In this document: piece by piece, positions 27,720-36,448 of the stretch
How positions within the stretch are numbered: the stretch's first letter is position 1
Layout: the number at the start of each line of letters is the position of its first letter
Source: CBDEGK01 sp965237855
GTDB lineage: Bacteria; Pseudomonadota; Gammaproteobacteria; Pseudomonadales; Halieaceae
Assembly: GCA_965237855.1 (NCBI GenBank)
Contig: CBDEGK010000004.1
Location: 806,001 to 870,000, forward strand
Direction of reading: 5' to 3'
DNA: 64,000 nucleotides
Translations under genes and position numbers: made by a program
The notes under the pieces: generated by a model
Database searches by the model: none
What the model was told of the DNA's origin: nothing
What the model saw: the letters and a program-made list of their open reading frames with translations, nothing else

Positions 27720-28163
27720 ATGACGCATCAACGAGGGGTGACACTGATAGAATTACTGGTCGCGATGTTCATCATCAGCATCCTGGCGATGGTCGGCCTG
27801 CCTGCTTACTCTGACTACCAGGTGCGGGCCAAGTTATCGGAAGATATGGCGACCATTCACAAGGTTAAATTGCTGGTAGCCGAGTTCTACTCCCTCACTG
27901 GGACAATGCCTGAGACCAACAAACAGCTCGGCATGGACAAAGCCAAGAAACTCAAAGGCGTCTACCTGAAAAAACTGAAAATTGCGAAAAATCCCGCACC
28001 GGGCACGATAAAGGCGTTTTACGATAACGATGTGTTCCCCCAATTGGAGGGCAACAATCGAATTGATTTCGTACCCACGCCGACCACCACCGGCCGCCTG
28101 GTGTGGAGCTGCACCCGTGGCAATTTGTCAGATCGATACCGACCCTCTGTCTGTCGAGACTAG
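27720..28163 (+). CDS. Type IV pilin-like protein
   Basis: The 147-residue protein has a classic prepilin leader: cleavage after Gly6 (MTHQRG, then VTLIELLVAMFII) with the conserved Glu at mature position 5. A hydrophobic helix follows and two cysteines near the end (SCTRG and VCRD) form the usual disulfide loop. It resembles PilE/PilA major or minor pilins. No other pilus genes are near, so export depends on a pilus system elsewhere. Confidence 0.9.
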   Translation: MTHQRGVTLIELLVAMFIISILAMVGLPAYSDYQVRAKLSEDMATIHKVKLLVAEFYSLTGTMPETNKQLGMDKAKKLKGVYLKKLKIAKNPAPGTIKAFYDNDVFPQLEGNNRIDFVPTPTTTGRLVWSCTRGNLSDRYRPSVCRD

Positions 28164-28236
28164 TCTTTAAAAATACTTGTATCCGGCTTTTCAGCAACCA
28201 CTGAAAACTCTCCCAATACCTGGGCGCAGCCTGATT

Positions 28237-28677
28237 ATGCTGACCATCTGGTATCTGCTGACAGCCAGGGGCCACGACCTCAAGCGCTATTCGCCAAAGC
28301 TGGCCTGGCAGCGCGCCGGCATCTGCCACGGCCAGGTATTTCTGTGCCTGTGGGCAGTTGCGGAATTAAGCGGACTCAACAGTTACTGGGTCGCGGCGAT
28401 GGCCTACCTGCTGTTGAGCGGTTACAACTTCGCCTTTCACCAGTATTTTTGGGACGTGCATGTGTCACCGCCCCACAACTACGAAGAGTGGAATATGAAA
28501 AAGGTGCAGTTCTGCCACGCCCCCAACCTGATGATCGGCTTTTTGTGGTTGGCTATCTGGGGCAATTTTGGTTTCTGGGTGCTACTGCAAACCTTCGCGC
28601 TGACCGCCTCCGCGCACAATATGCGTTTCCCGGCACCCTGGGATGATTACACCGGTGTGGCTGGAGAGACGCGCTAG
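28237..28677 (+). CDS. Uncharacterised small membrane protein
   Basis: The 146-residue protein has about three or four hydrophobic segments (around residues 27-45, 46-62, 92-110 and 105-120) and conserved-looking HQYFWDVHVSPPHNYEEWN. I do not recognise the family. The frame is open from a TTG at 28177, but ATG 28237 gives a sensible start. It overlaps the convergent cupin gene by 4 bases at the ends. It follows the pilin gene by 73 bases but nothing links the two. Confidence 0.55.
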   Translation: MLTIWYLLTARGHDLKRYSPKLAWQRAGICHGQVFLCLWAVAELSGLNSYWVAAMAYLLLSGYNFAFHQYFWDVHVSPPHNYEEWNMKKVQFCHAPNLMIGFLWLAIWGNFGFWVLLQTFALTASAHNMRFPAPWDDYTGVAGETR

Positions 28678-29048
28678 GTCTTAACTGGGCGGTCGGCTGG
28701 ATCCAGCAAGGTCAGCTTTTCAAACAGGTTGGCGGCCTCGGGAATACCAACGATGTAAACCATACGCTCGGCCACTTCGCCCTCGGCATGTAGAGCACCA
28801 GCGGGAATCACCAGTTTGTCACCGGGCCCGAGCGGCACTCGCTCACCGTTTTCGTCGAGCACATAGCTGCTACCCTCCAGCACGTAGCCGCAATTGTCGA
28901 TGTCGTGCCAGTGTACCGGCAACTCATCCATACGTTCAGACACGTAGGTGGTGGGCCAGAGATCCAACTTCTTAATGTCATCCAGCACCTCTTCCTTGGT
29001 GCTGAAAAAATTGTGAATCACTTTCATCGGGCCAGGCTCGAGTGCCAT
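28674..29048 (-). CDS. Cupin-domain protein
   Basis: The 124-residue single cupin has the first metal-binding box as HWHDIDNCGYVLEG (residues ~46-59) and the second as PAGALHAEGE (residues ~85-94). This could be a small dioxygenase, isomerase or sugar-binding protein; the ligand is unknown. GAGGAG precedes the ATG. It is 10 bases downstream of the quinone oxidoreductase, so the two probably form an operon. Confidence 0.85.
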   Translation of the reverse strand: MALEPGPMKVIHNFFSTKEEVLDDIKKLDLWPTTYVSERMDELPVHWHDIDNCGYVLEGSSYVLDENGERVPLGPGDKLVIPAGALHAEGEVAERMVYIVGIPEAANLFEKLTLLDPADRPVKT

Positions 29049-29058
29049 GCTGTTCTCC

Positions 29059-30030
29059 TCAGGGCAGGATAATGGTGCTGCCCGTGGTTTTACGGGCCTC
29101 TAGATCTCTGTGCGCCTGCTGAATATCCGCCAGAGCATAGCGTTGATTAATCTCAATTTTGATGTCCCCAGCTTCAACCCGGGTAAAGACGTCGCTCATA
29201 CACTGGCGCATTTCATCGGTATCCGCCACATAGGTCATCAGGCTGGGCCGGGTGATAAACAGGGAACCCTTGGCGGTTAGTGTTTGTAAATCAAGGGCAG
29301 GCGGCGCACCGGACGCATTGCCAAACGACACCATCAGGCCCCTGGGTTGCAGGCAATCCAATGACATCTCAAAGGTATCCTTGCCGACCCCGTCGTAAAC
29401 CACCGGCAGCTTCTCGCCGCTAGTGATTTCCATGACCTGCTCCACCACGTTGTCTTCGCGGTAATTGATCACATGCTGGTAGCCGTGGGCTCGCGCCAAC
29501 TCTACCTTTTCCTCAAAGCCGACCGTACCGATCACGGTGGCACCGATGGCATTGGCCCATTGGCCAAATATCAAACCAACACCGCCAGCGGCGGCATGAA
29601 ACAGGCAGGTATCCCCCGCCTTCAGTTGGAAACTGCGCTGCAACAGGTATTCAGTAGTACCGCCTTTCAGTGCAACCGCCGCCGCTGTTTCCAGGTCTAT
29701 GCTGTCGGGCACTTTGACCAGCCTTATCGCCGGCAGGTTGATCGCCTCTGCATAGGCGCCAAAACCCGCTGCAAAGTAGACCACCCGATCCCCTTCGGCC
29801 AGGCCCGAACCCTCACCCACGGCGGTGACAATACCGGCGGCTTCCAGACCGATACCGGTGGGCAGTGGCAGCGGATACAGGCCACTGCGATGATAGGTGT
29901 CGATATAGTTAAGCCCGATCGCCTCGTTGCGCACGGTAACAAAGCCTCCATCGGGAGCTGGCAGCTCCACCTCTTCCAACTGCATGACCTCGGGGCCACC
30001 GGTTGCATGGATACGAACCGCCTTCACCAT
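29059..30030 (-). CDS. NADPH:quinone oxidoreductase (zinc-independent MDR)
   Basis: The 323-residue MDR protein is of the QOR type: GLNYIDTYHRSGLYP (residues ~41-55), the NADPH-binding AAAGGVGLIFGQWA and VYDGVGKDTF. No zinc ligands are seen. It reduces quinones to semiquinones or acts on enones. ATG 30030 is preferred; the frame runs to a TTG at 30048. It is divergent from the selenoprotein gene across about 60 bases. Confidence 0.92.
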   Translation of the reverse strand: MVKAVRIHATGGPEVMQLEEVELPAPDGGFVTVRNEAIGLNYIDTYHRSGLYPLPLPTGIGLEAAGIVTAVGEGSGLAEGDRVVYFAAGFGAYAEAINLPAIRLVKVPDSIDLETAAAVALKGGTTEYLLQRSFQLKAGDTCLFHAAAGGVGLIFGQWANAIGATVIGTVGFEEKVELARAHGYQHVINYREDNVVEQVMEITSGEKLPVVYDGVGKDTFEMSLDCLQPRGLMVSFGNASGAPPALDLQTLTAKGSLFITRPSLMTYVADTDEMRQCMSDVFTRVEAGDIKIEINQRYALADIQQAHRDLEARKTTGSTIILP

Positions 30031-30089
30031 AGTTTTTTCCACCGACAAAAGTTAAGCTAAGTGTAGCCAGTCAAAGAGTAAACCATATT

Positions 30090-31295
30090 GTGAGGCCGTT
30101 CAGCTACGAGCATTCCCCCTACCCGGTGCGCGCCGATCTCAAGGCCGCCTACCGGGAGTACTGGCATGCCCTGGCCAAACCGGGCAACTGGTGGAGCGGT
30201 GAGGAGCGGGTGGCCATCGCCGAAGAGTCGCGCAATGCAGTGGCCTGTTCATACTGTGCTGAGAGAAAACAAGCGCTATCCCCCTATAACTTCGCAGGCG
30301 AACACAACCGCGGCGATGCACTTGATGAAGCCACTGTCGATGCCGTGCACCGGGTGGTAACCGATCAAGACCGAATTACCCAGGCATACGTTGCGCAACT
30401 GGCTGAACAGGGCATGCGCCCAGAGAAATATGTGGAACTGCTCGGTGTAGTAGTCACCAGCCTGAGCATTGATGAATTCAACCGCGCCCTGGGGCTCGAC
30501 CTGGAACCCCTTCCCGCCCCCGAACCCGGCGAACCGGACCAGTATCGACCTATGCAGGCCACACATGTCACCGGCTTTGTGCCGATGTTGCCCGAAGACG
30601 GCGCCAACGGCAACGAATCTGACCTGTGGGGTAAGGTCAGTGCCAACGTCTTGCGCGCCCTCAGTGTTGTGCCCGATGCGGTGCGTGACTGGATGGGTGT
30701 CGGGGGCGCCCAGTACCTGTCGATGAAGGGCATGATGCAATTCAGTGGCGACCTGGGGCGCTCAATTGATCGTATGCAAATGGAGCTGATTGCCGGCAGA
30801 GTGTCTGCCATCAATGAGTGCTTCTACTGAACCAGCTCACATGCCTCGATGCTCAGTATGAGTGCCGACCTCTCCCACGCCACCGTCGATTTACACTTGA
30901 TCAACGGTGAAGAAGCTGATGCCGGTGGTGGCGTTCAATACGGCAATGAATTAATGCACTTTGCCGAAGCCATTGCCCGCCGAGACACTAATGCGATGAC
31001 CTCCACGCGGCAGGCGCTTTTTGACTGCGCCGGCCCCGACGTGCTGGTCGATGCCGCCGCCGTGGCAGGCAATTTTCAACGCATGGTCAGAATTGCCGAC
31101 TGCACCGGCATTCCCCTGGACGAGCGCAATATGGGGCTCAGTGCCAGCGTTCGCTCTGATTTGAATCTTGGGCGCTTTGGCACCGCTCAACATAGCCGCG
31201 CCACGACCTGGCTGGATAGGGTGAAGGGGCGCTTGATGCGACCGCTGTTCAAACGCTTCATCAAACGCATGGCTCGCGACCTGGCTCCAGACTAA
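30090..31295 (+). CDS. AhpD-related selenoprotein (Sec247, in-frame TGA)
   Basis: This is one 401-residue gene read through TGA 30828-30830. Before the TGA the protein ends ELIAGRVSAINECFY; after it the same frame continues TSSHASMLSMSADL with no break. The site gives C244-F-Y-U247-T-S-S-H251, the redox motif (Cys-x-x-Cys-x-x-x-His) of AhpD-type peroxidases with selenocysteine in the second position. An N-terminal CSYC (residues ~53-56) is a second thiol pair. A hairpin just after the TGA fits a bacterial SECIS. The start is GTG 30090. Selenocysteine AhpD relatives are an established class. The protein probably reduces peroxides or acts as a thiol:selenol oxidoreductase. SelA/B/C/D must lie elsewhere. 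Confidence 0.88.
30835..30865 (+). promoter_or_regulatory. Predicted bacterial SECIS hairpin
   Basis: Pairing 30835-30844 with 30856-30865 gives a stem of ten positions with two internal mismatches (U-U and A-A) and one G-U pair. The 11-base loop is CUCGAUGCUCA. The stem begins 5 bases after the UGA and the loop lies 15-25 bases after it, with two G residues available for SelB contact. This spacing fits the known bacterial range. Folding was done by eye. Confidence 0.55.
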
Positions 31296-31304
31296 CCTGC
31301 GGCG

Positions 31305-33122
31305 GTGCAACACGGTAATTACGAGGTCCAACCCGATACGCATACCAACTGGCGCATTGTTTCCCACCTGATCCCCTACCTGCGAGAATCAATGACGCGG
31401 GTGTTGCTGGCCCTACTGTGCTTACTGATGGCCAAGAGCGCCATCCTGGTCATTCCGTTTTTGCTAAAACACCTGGTGGACTCCCTCGACGGCACCGGCG
31501 GCATTGAGCTGACCACAACCGCCTTGCTGGGCCTGGTGGTCGCCTACGGTGCAGCCCGTTTTTCCAATGTTTTCTTCGGTGAATTGCGGGATACCGTTTT
31601 TGGCCGGGTGACCGAGCGCGCCATGCGCCGTATCGGTCTGCAGGTGTTTCGCCACGTGCACGCGCTGGACCTGGACTTTCACCTCAACCGTCGCACCGGC
31701 GGGCTGGCCCGGGATATTGAACGCGGCACCACCGGCATCAGTTTCCTGATGCGGTTTTTTGTCTTCAACATTGCCCCGACCCTGTTCGAGATTGCCATGG
31801 TCATCGGCATTCTGCTCTACAACTACGGTGCCAGCTACGCGGTCATCACGCTGTCATCCGTCATCATCTACGGTCTGTTCTCGCTGCGCGCCACCGAGTG
31901 GCGCACCCGCTTTGTACGCGAGATGAACGAAGCAGATTCCTCCACCAATACCCGGGCCGTCGACAGCCTGATGAATTTTGAAACGGTGAAGTATTTCACC
32001 AACGAAGAATTCGAAGCCCGTCGCTACGACCGCGAACTGGCGAACTGGGAAATGGCCCGGCGCAAGAACCGCCTGTCACTGTTCGGCTTGAATGGCGGCC
32101 AGGCTTTTATCATTGCCATTGCGCAAACCTGCATGATCGGCCTGGCGGCGTGGCAGGTCAGCACAGGTATCCTGACCCTGGGTGATTTCATACTGATAAA
32201 CCAGTTCATGATCCAGCTGTTTATGCCGCTGGGCTTCCTCGGTTTCGTGTTCCGGGAAATCAAGGGTTCGCTGGCCAACATAGAAAAAATGTTCGAATTG
32301 ATGGCGATAAAACCTACCATAGTGGACGCCGTCGATGCGGTTGATTTAGCGGTTGAGAAAGCGGTTGAGAAAGCGGGCATAGAATTCCACCAGGTCAGCT
32401 TCAGTTACCAGCCCAGTCGCAGTATTCTCTCCTCGGTCAGTTTTCGCATCGAGCCCGGCGAAAAGGTGGCGGTGGTTGGCGCCAGTGGCGCGGGCAAATC
32501 GACCCTGGTAAAGCTCTTGTTCCGTTTCTACGACCCGGTGAACGGTCGCATCACCATAGATGGCCAGGATATTTCCCAGGTCAATCTCAATTCCCTGCGC
32601 CAGGTGATTGGCATCGTGCCCCAGGACACGGTGCTGTTCAACGACTCCCTGTTTGAAAACGTACGCTATGGCAACCCGGAGGCCAGTGATGCGCAGGTTA
32701 AAGAGGCCATCCGCCTGGCCCACCTCGACGGCTTCATTACCCAGCTACCGGAAGGGGGTGATACCGTGGTCGGTGAGCGTGGACTGAAACTGTCCGGCGG
32801 CGAAAAGCAACGCGTTTCCATTGCCCGGACTATTCTCAAGCGGCCGCCGATCCTGGTTTTCGACGAGGCGACCTCTTCCCTCGACAGCAAATCCGAGCAG
32901 GCTATCCTGCAAGCACTGCGGGAGATTGCCCGCGACCACACCAGCCTGGTTATTGCGCACCGGCTCTCCACCGTCGTCGACGCCGACCGAATCGTGGTGT
33001 TACACCAGGGCGAGATCGTCGAGCATGGCCGGCACCATGAACTCCTGGCCAGGCAGGGGCGCTACGCCGATCTCTGGCAGGCACAACAGAAAACAGATCA
33101 TGAGGAAAATAATCCACGTTGA
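31305..33122 (+). CDS. Atm1-type ABC exporter (fused permease and ATPase)
   Basis: The 605-residue half-transporter has six membrane helices (residues ~30-310) and an ATPase domain. Walker A is GASGAGKST (residues ~388-396), the signature is LSGGEKQRVSIA and Walker B is ILVFDEATSSLD. The sequence resembles Atm1/HMT1 proteins that export glutathione-linked or metal compounds. The start is GTG, 9 bases after the selenoprotein stop, so they are probably cotranscribed. Its end overlaps dinB by 23 bases. Confidence 0.9.
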   Translation: MQHGNYEVQPDTHTNWRIVSHLIPYLRESMTRVLLALLCLLMAKSAILVIPFLLKHLVDSLDGTGGIELTTTALLGLVVAYGAARFSNVFFGELRDTVFGRVTERAMRRIGLQVFRHVHALDLDFHLNRRTGGLARDIERGTTGISFLMRFFVFNIAPTLFEIAMVIGILLYNYGASYAVITLSSVIIYGLFSLRATEWRTRFVREMNEADSSTNTRAVDSLMNFETVKYFTNEEFEARRYDRELANWEMARRKNRLSLFGLNGGQAFIIAIAQTCMIGLAAWQVSTGILTLGDFILINQFMIQLFMPLGFLGFVFREIKGSLANIEKMFELMAIKPTIVDAVDAVDLAVEKAVEKAGIEFHQVSFSYQPSRSILSSVSFRIEPGEKVAVVGASGAGKSTLVKLLFRFYDPVNGRITIDGQDISQVNLNSLRQVIGIVPQDTVLFNDSLFENVRYGNPEASDAQVKEAIRLAHLDGFITQLPEGGDTVVGERGLKLSGGEKQRVSIARTILKRPPILVFDEATSSLDSKSEQAILQALREIARDHTSLVIAHRLSTVVDADRIVVLHQGEIVEHGRHHELLARQGRYADLWQAQQKTDHEENNPR

Positions 33123-34170
33123 CGCCGATTCGTTCTACGCCTCGGTAGAGATGCGTGAGCGACCTGAACTGCGCGGCAAACCGATTGCGGTAGGCGGCAG
33201 CTCCGAGCGCCGCGGCGTGATCGCGACCAGCAATTACGAGGCGCGCAAATACGGCGTTCGCTCAGCCATGGCGTCAGCCCACGCCATGAAATTGTGCCCG
33301 GAGCTGATCATCGTCAAGGCCCGCTTCGACCTCTATCGCGAAGTGTCACAACAATTTCACGAGATTTTCCGCGACTACACCGAGCTGGTTGAGCCGCTGT
33401 CACTGGATGAGGCCTACCTGGATGTGTCTGAATGCCTGCAATGCCATGGCAGCGCCACGCTGATCGCCAATGAAATTCGCGATCGTATCCGCGAACTCGG
33501 CGTCACCGCCTCCGCCGGCGTTGCACCCAATAAATTCCTGGCCAAGGTCGCCAGCGACTGGAACAAACCGGACGGTACCTTCACCATTGCCCCTGAGCAG
33601 GTGGCAGCGTTTGTCATGGAACTGCCCGTGTCCAAGATCAATGGCGTGGGCAAAGTTACCGCCGAAAAGCTCAAAAAGATGGGCGTCGTCACCTGTGGGG
33701 ACCTGCAACAACTACCCATAGAAAAGCTGGCAAAACGATTCGGCAAATACGGACCCCGGCTGGCGGAACTGGCCCAGGGCATCGACAAGCGCGAGGTAAA
33801 GACCAGCTGGACCCGAAAATCCATCAGCGTGGAGCGCACCTACAACGAGGACATGCAAAACCAACAACAGATTGTAGAAGCCATGCCGGCGTTGCTGGAG
33901 GAACTGGCCAGTCGTTTCAAGAAAATTGATACGCAATATCTGCCCACCACACGGTTTGTGAAAGTAAAATTCCACACCTTCAAGCAGACCACTCTGGAGG
34001 AGGCCATCCAGGGAGATGCCACCCAGTGGTACGACCTGGAGGAATTTCAGCGCCTGGTGGCAAAAGCGTGGCAACGGGAATCCAGGCCAGTGCGCCTGCT
34101 CGGTGCAGGCCTGAGACTACGGCCGATGGAAGACAAGGTAGCTGAGCAGGACCAACTAAAACTCTGGTGA
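33100..34170 (+). CDS. dinB: DNA polymerase IV (Y-family, translesion)
   Basis: The 356-residue Y-family polymerase copies past damaged bases. MRKIIHVDADSFYASVE carries the first metal Asp pair and SLDEAYLDV carries the second Asp/Glu. The helix-hairpin-helix region INGVGKVTAEKL and little-finger domain follow. The C-terminal QDQLKLW resembles a beta-clamp-binding peptide. Length is normal. It starts inside the ABC transporter's last codons, so it is translated with it. No LexA box could be placed. Confidence 0.95.
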   Translation: MRKIIHVDADSFYASVEMRERPELRGKPIAVGGSSERRGVIATSNYEARKYGVRSAMASAHAMKLCPELIIVKARFDLYREVSQQFHEIFRDYTELVEPLSLDEAYLDVSECLQCHGSATLIANEIRDRIRELGVTASAGVAPNKFLAKVASDWNKPDGTFTIAPEQVAAFVMELPVSKINGVGKVTAEKLKKMGVVTCGDLQQLPIEKLAKRFGKYGPRLAELAQGIDKREVKTSWTRKSISVERTYNEDMQNQQQIVEAMPALLEELASRFKKIDTQYLPTTRFVKVKFHTFKQTTLEEAIQGDATQWYDLEEFQRLVAKAWQRESRPVRLLGAGLRLRPMEDKVAEQDQLKLW

Positions 34171-34253
34171 TTAAGTGACATTTGGGGTACGACCCCTCTA
34201 TGTCCTTGCGCTATAGTTACGCCATCCCTTCGACAAGCTTTATGGAGATACAC

Positions 34254-35669
34254 ATGCAGCAGCTGACCGGAATGGACGCCTCATTCCTGTACCTGGAAAC
34301 CCCCAACGCGCCCATGCATATATCAGGACTGTCCATATACGACCAGTCCACGGCTGCCGGCGGCAAAGTCAGGTTTAAGGAAATCATCGACAACTACACT
34401 GATCGAGTCAGAACGATGCCACCCATGACCCGCAAGCTGGTGGAAGTGCCACTTAAGCTCGACCATCCTTACTGGGTATCCGATGGTCATTTCGATCCCG
34501 AATTTCACATCCGCCACCTGGCATTGCCGGCACCGGGGGACTGGCGGCAACTGTGTATTCTGATTTCCCGCCTTCACGCACGCCCGCTGGACCGTAACCA
34601 CCCCCTCTGGGAGGCTTACATTATTGAGGGTTTGGACAATGTCGAAGGTTGTCCCAAGGGCAGCTTCGCCGTATTTTCCAAAACTCACCACGCCGCCATT
34701 GACGGCACATCAGGCATGGAGATGGTCGCGGCCATTCACGACCTTTCCCCGGACTATAAAGATACTCGCCCACCAGGTGTTATCCAGATAGACACTATGC
34801 CCAGCAAAGGTGAATTGATCGTCAGGGCCCAGATAAACAGCATCAAGAAGCCCTTCAACTTTATCAGCGTCGCGCGTAATACTGTGCCGGGCATGGCCAG
34901 GGCCTTCAATCGGCAACGCAAGGGTGAACTACAGAAATCTCCCGACATACCGCGCACCCGCTTTAATGGCAAAGTTTCCCCGCACCGGGTTTTCGATGCC
35001 GTTACCTTTGATTTGCAGGAGGTAAAGGACATTAAGAACTCCCTGCCGGGTGTCACGGTAAACGATGTGGCCCTCGCCCTATGCGGTGGCGCCTTGCGCA
35101 AATATCTCGATCACCACGACGAGTTACCGGAACAATCCTTGGCGGCCATGGCGCCGGTGAATGTGCGCACCGATGACGATGAAACCGGCGGCAACCTGGT
35201 GTCAGCGCTGACGGTGCAGATTCGCAGTGATATAGAAGATCCGATAGAGCGACTGCAAGCGGTACACGAAGGCACCAAGGGCGCCAAAGAACTGAACAAT
35301 GCCGTCGGCGCGAAAGCCATGACCGACTACACCCAGTTCATCCCGTCAACACTAACGGCACTGGCCGCGCGCCTGGCCAGCGACTGGGGTCTGATGAATC
35401 GCATGAAGCCGCAGTTTAACTGTGTCATCACCAATGTCCCGGGGCCCCCTTTTCCCCTCTACAGTACTGGCGCGAAAATGATCAGTACCTTTGGTACCGG
35501 CCCCGTTCTCGATGGCCTCGGCCTGTTTCATGCCATTGGCAGCTACTGCGGCCAGTTCGTGATCTCGGCAACCTCCTGTCGCGAAATGATGCCAGACCCG
35601 GATTTCTACCGGCAGTGTCTACAGGAAAGTTTTGACGAGCTGAAAACGGCGGCAAAAGCGCTACCGTGA
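34254..35669 (+). CDS. Wax ester synthase/diacylglycerol acyltransferase
   Basis: The 471-residue WS/DGAT family enzyme transfers fatty acyl groups from CoA to alcohols or diacylglycerol, making storage wax or triacylglycerol. The catalytic motif HHAAIDG has its His pair at about residues 145-146 and Asp at 150. The PLW motif (HPLWEAYIIEG) and the late NVPGPPFPLY are typical. ATG 34254 has TGGAG upstream; an in-frame ATG at 34242 is possible. It overlaps the next gene by 4 bases (GTGA). Confidence 0.95.
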   Translation: MQQLTGMDASFLYLETPNAPMHISGLSIYDQSTAAGGKVRFKEIIDNYTDRVRTMPPMTRKLVEVPLKLDHPYWVSDGHFDPEFHIRHLALPAPGDWRQLCILISRLHARPLDRNHPLWEAYIIEGLDNVEGCPKGSFAVFSKTHHAAIDGTSGMEMVAAIHDLSPDYKDTRPPGVIQIDTMPSKGELIVRAQINSIKKPFNFISVARNTVPGMARAFNRQRKGELQKSPDIPRTRFNGKVSPHRVFDAVTFDLQEVKDIKNSLPGVTVNDVALALCGGALRKYLDHHDELPEQSLAAMAPVNVRTDDDETGGNLVSALTVQIRSDIEDPIERLQAVHEGTKGAKELNNAVGAKAMTDYTQFIPSTLTALAARLASDWGLMNRMKPQFNCVITNVPGPPFPLYSTGAKMISTFGTGPVLDGLGLFHAIGSYCGQFVISATSCREMMPDPDFYRQCLQESFDELKTAAKALP

Positions 35670-36352
35670 AACCACCCCATTGGGCCTTGGCGCTCACTGA
35701 AGCTCCCCGCGCTTTTATCGATGGCGCCGGTTTGCCCGTCGCAAGACTATTGCTGCTAAGGTCTATGCCGCAGGGCAATGGACATGGCGTGATGGTCATT
35801 CCGGGCTTCATGGGAGGGGACAATTTCAACCGGCCCCTGGTCAGGTTTCTGAACGACCTGGGTTACAACAGCTGCGGTTGGGGACAGGGAAGAAACCTTG
35901 GGGTGGACAGTTTTTCGCAAGAGAAAATGGTAGAAGACCTGGCACAACTCGCCGCGGATGGCGACGGCAAGGTCACGCTGATTGGCCACAGCCTGGGCGG
36001 CATCTACGCGCGCGAAGTCGCCCGTCGGAATCCGGATACTATCAGCCAGGTTATCACCCTGGGTTCACCCTTCGGCGAAGGCCGGGACACCGGCTCTAAC
36101 GCTCACCGACTATTCAAACTTCTCAATCCCGACTCGCAAGGCAATTCCCGACGAGCCGGGTTGGACTTACCACCCCCGGTCCCCACTACCGCAATTTATA
36201 CCAAGGGCGATGGCGTGGTGAATTGGCGCACTTCGATGCAGGAAGGATCGCACGGGAACGTACACAATATTGAAGTGCTGGGCAGCCACATTGGCCTCAC
36301 CATTAATCCCATGGTCTGGTACTGGATCAGCCGCAAATTATCAGAGGTATAA
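35666..36352 (+). CDS. Alpha/beta hydrolase (lipase-like)
   Basis: The 228-residue protein has the nucleophile elbow GHSLGG (residues ~107-112) and MVIPGFMGG as the oxyanion strand. Catalytic Asp and His are likely in TKGDGVVNW and GSHIGL. The start GTG overlaps the wax-ester synthase stop, so a linked role in neutral lipid metabolism is reasonable. Its stop codon lies in the outer arm of the nested palindrome at 36349-36448. Confidence 0.88.
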   Translation: MKPPHWALALTEAPRAFIDGAGLPVARLLLLRSMPQGNGHGVMVIPGFMGGDNFNRPLVRFLNDLGYNSCGWGQGRNLGVDSFSQEKMVEDLAQLAADGDGKVTLIGHSLGGIYAREVARRNPDTISQVITLGSPFGEGRDTGSNAHRLFKLLNPDSQGNSRRAGLDLPPPVPTTAIYTKGDGVVNWRTSMQEGSHGNVHNIEVLGSHIGLTINPMVWYWISRKLSEV

Positions 36353-36448
36353 AAGGGGTCAGATCCCTTTTCCTGCGGACATAAAAAAGCCCACCCTCGG
36401 CGGGCTTAGGGAAAAAGGGATCGACCGGGTCGCGCAGACCCCTTTTAT
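36349..36448. repeat. Triple-nested inverted repeat between convergent genes (REP-like, with terminator)
   Basis: Three nested arms are visible. The outer arm is ATAAAAGGGGTC (36349-36360) with its exact complement at 36437-36448. The middle arm is GATCCCTTTTCC (36362-36373) with its complement, plus one extra A, ending at 36422. The inner arm is AAGCCC-ACC/GGC-GGGCTT with loop CTC (36386-36407), a good bidirectional terminator. The whole could fold as a long cruciform. Its outer arms include the stop codons of both flanking genes. Confidence 0.8.
36386..36407. terminator. Bidirectional Rho-independent terminator
   Basis: The stem AAGCCCACC/GGCGGGCTT with a CTC loop has an A-run before it (AAAAAA) and T's and A-rich sequence after, so it can end transcription from both convergent genes. 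Confidence 0.7.

Noticed and set aside
30849..31295. Separate 148-residue gene after the AhpD-like ORF
   Set aside because: It lacks a ribosome site and is the direct continuation of 30090-30830 through the in-frame TGA.
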